Positions 7,249-11,979 of a stretch of DNA of 11,979 nucleotides are shown piece by piece. Every line of letters begins with the position of its first letter. Positions within the stretch are counted from its first letter, which is position 1. The translations under genes and the position numbers were made by a program. The notes under the pieces were generated by a model. The model saw only the letters and a list, made by a program, of their open reading frames with translations, made no database searches and was not told where the DNA came from. This stretch comes from JAWOJF01 sp046481785 (GTDB lineage Bacteria > Bacteroidota > Ignavibacteria > Ignavibacteriales > Ignavibacteriaceae). Location of the stretch: positions 1 to 11,979 of the forward strand of contig JAWOJF010000343.1 in assembly GCA_046481785.1 (NCBI GenBank). Reading direction: 5' to 3'.

Positions 7249-8394
7249 TTAATGAATATCTTTTAATAATACTTTGGGGGAATATTTCTCCATTATTTCT
7301 TTAGTATCTTCAAAAGCCTGTTTCATTTTTACTGTGTCAGGATTGGTCAGGAATGTATAAGAAGATATTTCTGAAGGAAGAACTATATATTCCCTTCCGC
7401 GTTCAGTTGTTCCCTTATAAACCCATGTTGGAATATAATTGACATTGGAAATGTAAATTGAATCTGTAGTAAAGTTTTTGGTTATCTCAATATTTAATAT
7501 TACACCGGCATCTGAGTACCGCCATCTTTGATTGGATATAAAATTACCGAGTGAGTATGCAACAAAACCTGTATCCAGACGGGCATTAATTGTTTTATAA
7601 AAATCAGCCGGCTGCAGTACATGAGGATGGCCGCCGATAATAATATCAGCTCCAAACTCAATTGCTTTGTTAACAGCATCTTTTTGAGATTTCACTGGTT
7701 CTCTTTTATACTCTTCACCAAAATGAAAATGAACAAGCACAATTTCAGCTCCTTTTGCTCTTGAAGTATTTATATCCTTTTCGATTAATGAGTAGTCTAT
7801 CAGGTTTACAAGATACTGCTTTCCTTTTGGAGTTGGAATTCCATTAGTACCGTATGTGTATGCAAGAAAGGCTACAGTTAATCCTTTAATTCCAAACAGT
7901 CTAATTGAATCGCGGTCATTTGCAGAAACGAATGTACCGTTATATGGAAGATTGTTTTTATTAAGCTGCTCAATTGTCCTGAGTACGCCTTTTTCACCCT
8001 GATCCAGAGAGTGATTATTTGATGTTGTAATTAAATCAAATCCCGCTTCCGCAAGAGCCGAAACAAACTCATCCGGTGAATTAAAAAAAGGGTAGCCGGA
8101 ATATCCTTTCTGTTTACCGGCAGTAACTGTTTCAAGGTTGCCGAATGTAAAATCAGATTCACTTAAATATTTTTTAACTTCCCTGTAAACAGGATTAAAA
8201 TCAAAACTGTCTTTATTGATCCGCGCCCAGTTATATTGAACTGAGTGACACATTAAATCACCAACCGAAGTAAGAGTAATGGTAACAACTGAATCCTGTA
8301 CAGGGACAGTCTGCGTTCTGCTTTCATTTGGTATACAGTTTAAATAAAGGAATAAAAAAGCAGCAACCGGAATAAATAAAAATTTTTTTTTCAT
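7249..8394 (-). CDS. CapA family (PGA_cap) lipoprotein, metallophosphatase fold
   Basis: A 381-residue protein. The N-terminus MKKKFLFIPVAAFLFLYLNC is a lipoprotein-like signal with Cys20 as probable lipidation site, although YLNC is a loose lipobox. The CapA/PGA_cap domain follows (~38-325) with its hallmarks: VGDLMCH, FGNLETV, SNNHSLDQGE, VHFHFGEEY, IIGGHPHVLQP and YSLGNFISNQ. These contain the Asp, Asn and His residues of a calcineurin-like two-metal site. CapA in bacilli is needed for poly-gamma-glutamate capsule export, but most family members occur, as here, without capB/capC, and their function is unknown. It is convergent with the PhyH gene, 24 bp between the ends. It lies downstream of the Hc1-like gene on the same strand but is separated from it by a terminator, so it should have its own promoter. 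Confidence 0.88.
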   Translation of the reverse strand: MKKKFLFIPVAAFLFLYLNCIPNESRTQTVPVQDSVVTITLTSVGDLMCHSVQYNWARINKDSFDFNPVYREVKKYLSESDFTFGNLETVTAGKQKGYSGYPFFNSPDEFVSALAEAGFDLITTSNNHSLDQGEKGVLRTIEQLNKNNLPYNGTFVSANDRDSIRLFGIKGLTVAFLAYTYGTNGIPTPKGKQYLVNLIDYSLIEKDINTSRAKGAEIVLVHFHFGEEYKREPVKSQKDAVNKAIEFGADIIIGGHPHVLQPADFYKTINARLDTGFVAYSLGNFISNQRWRYSDAGVILNIEITKNFTTDSIYISNVNYIPTWVYKGTTERGREYIVLPSEISSYTFLTNPDTVKMKQAFEDTKEIMEKYSPKVLLKDIH

Positions 8395-8440
8395 ATGTTA
8401 CAATAATACTTAATCCCAAAAAACACAGTTATAAAAATAT

Positions 8441-8478
8441 AAAAAAAAGGCTGAATCCGGAGAACCGGATCAGCCTTT
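8441..8478 (-). terminator. Rho-independent terminator of the Hc1-like gene
   Basis: Bases 8446-8460 pair with 8465-8478 around the 4-nt loop AGAA: a stem of about 14 bp with one bulged A and a GC-rich core (CCGG). Read on the minus strand it is followed directly by eight U residues (the A-run 8441-8448 on the plus strand). It lies 24 bp past the stop of the Hc1-like gene and before the capA-like gene. Confidence 0.88.
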
Positions 8479-8501
8479 ACTTAATAAAGTGAAACAAAAC
8501 T

Positions 8502-8696
8502 CTATGCTGACTTCTCAGTTTTTCTCTGAGCTTTTACATCCTGGATATCCTTGCGGACATCCTGAGCAAGTTTTCTTAATTCGCTTAAGCCTTTGCGTAA
8601 GCGTGTACCTGCAGCGGACTGTCCTTTCTCGTAGAATTTCTGAAAATCAGCTTCCAGGTTTTGTACCGCTTGTCTTAAGTCTTCTAATTTATTCAT
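8502..8696 (-). CDS. Histone H1-like (Hc1-type) nucleoid protein
   Basis: A 64-residue, lysine/arginine-rich, all-helical protein. It matches the small Hc1-like histone family common in Bacteroidota and relatives, with the recognisable core LEADFQKFYEKG, SAAGTRLRKGL and LRKLAQDVRKDIQ. These proteins are thought to bind and compact DNA; activity here is inferred from the family. It has the strongest Shine-Dalgarno in the window, AGGAGGT just upstream of the ATG at 8696, and its own terminator 24 bp downstream, which fits an abundant protein made from a single-gene transcript. The Fe-S oxidoreductase gene ends 113 bp upstream on the same strand. Confidence 0.85.
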   Translation of the reverse strand: MNKLEDLRQAVQNLEADFQKFYEKGQSAAGTRLRKGLSELRKLAQDVRKDIQDVKAQRKTEKSA

Positions 8697-8700
8697 ATGT

Positions 8701-8707
8701 ACCTCCT
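8701..8707 (-). promoter_or_regulatory. Strong Shine-Dalgarno of the Hc1-like gene
   Basis: AGGAGGT on the minus strand, 4 nt before the ATG at 8696. A near-perfect match to the anti-SD core, unlike the weak or absent sites of neighbouring genes. Confidence 0.8.
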
Positions 8708-8809
8708 GTTAATTGTTGATAGATAAATTATTTAACGCTCTTTAACACAAGTTCCGGACTTTCATATAAAAAAAGATATTCTGTTTAAACGAAAGTATTA
8801 TAATTCTAT

Positions 8810-10579
8810 TTAATTAGTTCTTTCTAATACAAGCTCGGCAATATCTTTTACTGTCACTTCTTCAGTTTTTTCAAAATGTTTAACCCCGTCTGATAACATC
8901 GTCATACAGAAAGGACAAGCAGAGGCAATGGTACCGGCATTGGTTTCAATAGCTTCACGGGTACGTTCAACATTTATTCTTCCGCCTTCTTCATCTTCCA
9001 GGAACATTCTGCCGCCCCCGGCACCGCAGCAAAAACCGCGGCTTCTGTTCCTGTTCATTTCAACCAGTTCAACACCATTGAGATGTGCCAGTGAATTTCT
9101 GGGCTGCTCATAAACATCATTATATCTTCCAAGATAACAGGAATCATGATAAGTTACTTTTTTAATTTCATTATATTCATCATTAAGTTTAATTGAACCT
9201 GAATTCAGCATCTCCTCAATAAGCTGCGAATGATGAATAACCTCAAAGTTCCCGCCAAATTGTTTGTATTCCCTTCCAAGAGAATGAAAACAGTGAGGGC
9301 ATGCCGTAACAATTTTTTTTACACCATAATTATTTAAGGTCTCCACATTTTCCATCATCATCATTTGGGCAAGATATTCATTTCCCAAGCGGCGGGCAGT
9401 ATCACCGTTACATTTTTCCTCATTTCCCAGAATTCTAAAGTCAATTTTAGCTTTTTGCATTAATTTAGCAAGGGCTTGTGTAACTTTTTTATACCTGTTG
9501 TCAAAAGAGCCGGCACAGCCAACCCAGAACAAAATTTCACCATTCGGGTCTTCAGCCATTGTTTTAATACCCATACCCTCTGCCCAGTTGGCACGGTCAG
9601 CCGGATTAAAAGCCCATGGCGTAAAATTAGTTTCAATTGATTTAAATACACTGTTAAGGTTAGATGGAAACTGCGATTCAGTAAGGACAAGGTTTCTTCT
9701 CATATCAACTATTGAATCAACATGTTCAATCATAACAGGACATTCCTGCACGCATGCATTGCATGTAGTACATTGCCAGAGTTCAGTATCAGTTATATAA
9801 TTATGAACTAAAGTTTTTTCAAATATTTCCCCATCGCTTCTCCCTTCACGGAGAAGATGGGCCTTATCTTCAGTTCTTCTTCTTATATCAACAATAATTT
9901 TTCTTGGTGATAGCCTTTTCCCTACTGTATTAGCAGGACATGCATCTGTACATCTGCCGCACTCGGTACAGGTATACCCGTCAAGAATCTGTTTCCAGGA
10001 AAAATGTTCTATATCTGCCGCACCAAATACTTCTGCGTTTTCATCTTCAAGATTTAAAGGCTGCAAAGTATTTGCTGCCGGAAAAAGTCTGGCAAAATAA
10101 GTATTAGGTATTGAAGTAATTACATGAAAGTGTTTTGAATACGGAAGAAGATTCAAAAAACCCAGAACTACAACAACATGCATCCACCAGAAAATCTCAT
10201 ATGGTATATGTGAATTTTCTGCTGAACTAAAAAATAATGGTGCCAGTGAAACTGATACAGGTCTTACTTCATAAGCTTCTGTTTGGAAATTATTTGCTGC
10301 AACAAGTGAAATATTCTGCCCTAACATTGAGATGCAGACGAGTGCTATTAAAACAAGAATAACCGCAGCATCAGTTTTCCCATGCTTATCAACCTCAAGT
10401 CTTGGTATATGAACAACAAACCTGCGGTACAAAGCATACATTACTGCAAGAATAACAAGAATAGCAAATACATCCTGTATAATTGTTACAGCAGTAAATA
10501 AAGGACCGGTAAAAGCTAATGTAAAGGGTGAATGAAATCCCTGTACAATTGCTTCAACAACAGCAAGTATAAAAACCAC
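8810..10579 (-). CDS. Membrane-anchored Fe-S oxidoreductase (FadF/HdrD-like), N-terminus missing at the join
   Basis: About 588 residues of a protein whose first ~80 residues are lost at the join. The N-terminal part is a NarI-like membrane domain: hydrophobic segments at the truncated end (VFILAVVEAIV), then TAVTIIQDVFAILVILAVMY, AAVILVLIALVCISML and WWMHVVVVLGFLNLL. Two 4Fe-4S motifs follow, CTECGRCTDACP (9935-9970) and CTTCNACVQECP (9737-9772), then two CCG-type cysteine-rich domains: the first reads EKCNGD...CPHC, the second FCCGAGGG...CPFC (~8905-9031). This layout is that of quinone-linked oxidoreductases paired with electron transfer flavoprotein or heterodisulfide-reductase-like systems. 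The likely job is passing electrons between a soluble donor and menaquinone; the partner is not in view. The frame continues by chance into a Ppx gene up to 11017, so no true start is present in this window. Confidence 0.88.
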   Translation of the reverse strand: MVFILAVVEAIVQGFHSPFTLAFTGPLFTAVTIIQDVFAILVILAVMYALYRRFVVHIPRLEVDKHGKTDAAVILVLIALVCISMLGQNISLVAANNFQTEAYEVRPVSVSLAPLFFSSAENSHIPYEIFWWMHVVVVLGFLNLLPYSKHFHVITSIPNTYFARLFPAANTLQPLNLEDENAEVFGAADIEHFSWKQILDGYTCTECGRCTDACPANTVGKRLSPRKIIVDIRRRTEDKAHLLREGRSDGEIFEKTLVHNYITDTELWQCTTCNACVQECPVMIEHVDSIVDMRRNLVLTESQFPSNLNSVFKSIETNFTPWAFNPADRANWAEGMGIKTMAEDPNGEILFWVGCAGSFDNRYKKVTQALAKLMQKAKIDFRILGNEEKCNGDTARRLGNEYLAQMMMMENVETLNNYGVKKIVTACPHCFHSLGREYKQFGGNFEVIHHSQLIEEMLNSGSIKLNDEYNEIKKVTYHDSCYLGRYNDVYEQPRNSLAHLNGVELVEMNRNRSRGFCCGAGGGRMFLEDEEGGRINVERTREAIETNAGTIASACPFCMTMLSDGVKHFEKTEEVTVKDIAELVLERTN

Positions 10580-10585
10580 CCCGAT
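10571..10585. other. Chimeric join between AT-rich and GC-rich DNA
   Basis: Left of here codons are A/T-rich; right of here almost every third base is G or C. The switch occurs within a few bases, inside GGGGTGGTTTTT on the minus strand. Two unrelated genes, the Fe-S oxidoreductase (missing its start) and a Ppx/GppA phosphatase (missing its C-terminal half), are both cut exactly here. No transposase, integrase, tRNA or terminal repeat marks the site. The exact base cannot be fixed because either side could supply the shared G-rich bases. Confidence 0.88.
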
Positions 10586-11017
10586 GGCGAACTCCAGCGA
10601 ACCGCCGCCGAGGTCGAACACCAGCACCGGGTTCGCGCGGATCGCGATCGACGCCCGGACCCCGAGGTAGGCCAGGCGCGCTTCCTCCAGACCGTCCAGG
10701 ACGCGGATCTCGATCCCGGCGGCCTCCGACAGTGCGGCGAGCACCTCCCGACCGTTGTCGGCGTCGCGCAGCGCCGCGGTGGCCACCGCGATCGACTCCT
10801 CCGCGCCGTTGCGCCGCGCGAGTTCCATGAGGTGCGCGACGGTCCCGACGGCCAGATCACGGGCTTCGTCCGGGACGCGTCCGCCGTGGTTCGCCACCGC
10901 GCGGCCGAGGTGGAGCATCTCGCGTTCGCGCAGGACCGGGGTGACCGAGCGCCCCTCCAGGTCCGCGACCAGGACGTGGAAGGAGTTGCTCCCCAGGTCG
11001 AGGACGGCCGAGCGCAT
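10577..11017 (-). CDS. Ppx/GppA phosphatase family protein, N-terminal fragment
   Basis: The first ~147 residues of an exopolyphosphatase/guanosine pentaphosphate phosphatase, of a family usually 300-500 residues long. The ASKHA-type phosphate-binding loop is at the N-terminus (VLDLGSNSFHVLVAD), followed by family motifs ATAALRDADNG, GIEIRVLDGLEEARLAYLGV and the second loop FDLGGGSLEFAIG at ~134-146, where the sequence breaks into the unrelated Fe-S gene. Ppx enzymes remove terminal phosphates from polyphosphate or convert pppGpp to ppGpp. Start ATG 11017 overlaps the SixA stop by one base (TGATG), so translation is probably coupled. Base composition is very GC-rich, like its two upstream partners. 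It is a fragment only because of the join; I do not consider it a natural pseudogene or fusion. Confidence 0.88.
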
Positions 11018-11487
11018 CAGCCGGGATCCGGGTTGGGCAGGAGCTCGACCCGACCGGCGTCGGGCCAGGTGTCGACGATCCAGGTCGCGGCCTTCCGGGC
11101 GCTGGGGGCGTCATCGAGGCGCACCTCACGGTGGCGGAGCGCTGTGACGATCGAACCGATGACGTCGGCGTGGCTGCACAGCACCGCGTCGGTCTCCGAG
11201 TCCGCCAGCTCGCGTAGCAACCGGTCGATCTGATCGAACGGGGTCCCCTCGGCCAGCGCCTCGTGCTCCTCGACGTCGAGTCCCCGGGCCGTGGCCACCG
11301 GCTCGACCGTGGCCGTGCAACGACGCGCCGGGCTCGACAGGATCCGCTGCAGGTCGCGGTCGGCGTACTGCTCGACCAACGCCTCCGCCTGTCGGCGTCC
11401 CGTTGCCGACAAGGGTCGTCGCCGGTCGTCTCCGGTCCATGCGGCTCGGTCGCCGGCATCGGCATGACGCACCATCAACAGGCTCAT
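11017..11487 (-). CDS. SixA-type histidine phosphatase
   Basis: A 156-residue histidine phosphatase superfamily protein. It begins MSLLMVRHADAG with the phosphate-binding Arg7 and catalytic His8 (the RHA variant usual in SixA), then LSATGRRQAE, SSPARRC with Arg55, a likely acid in EALAEG (Glu80), and CSHADVI with His106. SixA in E. coli dephosphorylates a phospho-histidine on a signalling or PTS protein, but actinobacterial relatives form the C-terminal half of MutT1, so the substrate is open. The frame continues upstream to 11574, but ATG 11487 is chosen because the RHA motif follows at once and it overlaps the Nudix stop in an ATGA, a classic coupling arrangement. It overlaps the Ppx start by one base at the other end. 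Confidence 0.88.
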   Translation of the reverse strand: MSLLMVRHADAGDRAAWTGDDRRRPLSATGRRQAEALVEQYADRDLQRILSSPARRCTATVEPVATARGLDVEEHEALAEGTPFDQIDRLLRELADSETDAVLCSHADVIGSIVTALRHREVRLDDAPSARKAATWIVDTWPDAGRVELLPNPDPG

Positions 11488-11979
11488 GTGCGGTCTCCGT
11501 CGAGGGTATGGCGCAGCAGGGCGATGTCCTGATCGTAGGTCAGCAGCGCGAGCGCCTCGTCGATGGACACCCACCGAGCGACGTCCACCTCGCCGTCGGG
11601 AGGACGGTCACGGGGTTCGCCGCGCACCGGCGACATCCGGAACCATCGCACATGCTTGAGGCCGGTCGGCAGCCGGTAGCGCACGTCGGGCAGTTCCGGA
11701 CCGAGCTCCGCATGCACGCCCGTCTCCTCCTCGACCTCACGGACGGCGGCATCCTCGGCCCGCTCACCGGGATCGAGCTTGCCCTTCGGTAGCGACCAGT
11801 CCTGATGTCGGACGCGGTGCACGACCAGGACCTCGCGGTCGTGCCCCTCGCTCCGCAGCACGACCCCGCCGGCGGCCTCGATCGTCCCGCCCGCCTCGCT
11901 GGTGTTCCCGCCCGCCTCGCTGGTCGTCCCGCCCGCCTCGCTGGTCGTCCCGCCCGCCTCGCTGGTCGTCCCGCCCGCC
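11484..11979 (-). CDS. Nudix hydrolase (MutT1-like), 5' end beyond right edge
   Basis: The Nudix box is complete: GKLDPGERAEDAAVREVEEETGV fits G-x5-E-x7-REUxEExGU, with the metal-binding Glu residues of REVEEE. The domain start is also recognisable as IEAAGGVVLRSEG, and WSLPKGK precedes the box. The most upstream start codon in view is GTG 11861, but it lies within the AAGGVVLR strand, so the real start must be further upstream; the frame stays open to the window edge through heptapeptide repeats. Likely role: hydrolysing nucleoside di/triphosphates or dinucleoside polyphosphates. In mycobacteria MutT1 carries a Nudix and a SixA-like domain in one chain; here they are separate genes with a 4-bp overlap. 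The stop is TGA at 11486-11484. Confidence 0.85.
   Translation of the reverse strand, partial: AGGTTSEAGGTTSEAGGTTSEAGGNTSEAGGTIEAAGGVVLRSEGHDREVLVVHRVRHQDWSLPKGKLDPGERAEDAAVREVEEETGVHAELGPELPDVRYRLPTGLKHVRWFRMSPVRGEPRDRPPDGEVDVARWVSIDEALALLTYDQDIALLRHTLDGDRT
11882..11979. repeat. 21-bp in-frame tandem repeat (4.7 copies, continues past edge)
   Basis: The plus-strand unit TCGTCCCGCCCGCCTCGCTGG runs 11882-11902, 11903-11923 (two changes), 11924-11944, 11945-11965 and a partial copy 11966-11979. On the minus strand it encodes the heptapeptide GGTTSEA in the Nudix frame, giving a Gly/Thr/Ser/Ala/Glu-rich flexible segment directly before the Nudix domain. The repeat reaches the last base, so its full length is unknown. 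Confidence 0.9.

Noticed and set aside
8708..8809. Promoter for the Hc1-like gene
   Set aside because: Several near matches to TAnnTTTG exist (such as TACTTTCG), but none has a partner box at suitable spacing, so no specific site is called.
10532..11233. Long plus-strand ORF opposite the Ppx and SixA genes
   Set aside because: GC-rich DNA gives long open frames by chance; the minus-strand frames carry clear conserved motifs and overlap as an operon, while this one has none and crosses the join.
10857..11465. Arg/Pro-rich minus-strand ORF in another frame over SixA
   Set aside because: Low-complexity shadow of the SixA gene with no family motif.
10577..11979. GC-rich segment as a horizontally acquired island
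   Set aside because: No integrase, tRNA, direct repeats or intact boundary gene; both border genes are truncated at one base, which fits an assembly chimera better.
11882..11979. Repeat block as a CRISPR array
   Set aside because: The units are contiguous 21-mers with no spacers and keep the Nudix reading frame open.

Overview
The window is two unrelated pieces of DNA joined at about position 10577. Positions 1 to ~10576 are AT-rich and carry genes typical of the Bacteroidota/Chlorobi/Ignavibacteria group: a small Hc1-like histone protein, a membrane-anchored FadF/HdrD-type Fe-S oxidoreductase, a PspC plus toastrack pair, many starts without a Shine-Dalgarno sequence, and one promoter matching the Bacteroidota TAnnTTTG consensus. 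Positions ~10577 to 11979 are very GC-rich, with GC-ending codons and an overlapping gene set that looks like a high-GC actinobacterium. Both taxonomic calls are inferences from base composition and protein style.

Left part, in order: dsbD (minus, its C-terminal half lies off the left edge); nadE, a glutamine-dependent NAD+ synthetase (minus); a 300-base regulatory gap; a plus-strand pair of PspC-domain protein and toastrack/LiaF-like protein, probably an envelope-stress module; a 144-bp MITE-like palindromic element between convergent genes; a minimal Ogt/MGMT DNA-binding-domain protein (minus); a divergent GDPD-family phosphodiesterase (plus); a PhyH-family 2OG/Fe(II) dioxygenase-like protein (plus); a CapA-family lipoprotein (minus); an Hc1-like nucleoid protein with a strong ribosome binding site and a clear terminator (minus); and the large Fe-S oxidoreductase (minus), whose first membrane segment is missing because the join cuts it off.

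Right part, all minus strand: a Nudix hydrolase preceded by an in-frame 21-bp tandem repeat that runs off the right edge, a SixA-type histidine phosphatase, and the N-terminal ~147 residues of a Ppx/GppA phosphatase. The first two junctions are 4-bp (ATGA) and 1-bp (TGATG) overlaps, so these form one translationally coupled operon. The Nudix + SixA pair resembles a split version of mycobacterial MutT1.

The join happens to keep the reading frame open, giving an apparent 735-residue Ppx/Fe-S fusion (8810..11017). I read this as an assembly chimera and not a new protein, because composition changes abruptly and two unrelated genes are truncated at the same base. I saw no tRNA, rRNA, CRISPR array, complete insertion sequence or convincing undescribed defence or biosynthetic system. 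The most useful observations are the chimeric join, the MITE-like element, the coding repeat before the Nudix domain, and the His-to-Tyr change in the dioxygenase motif.
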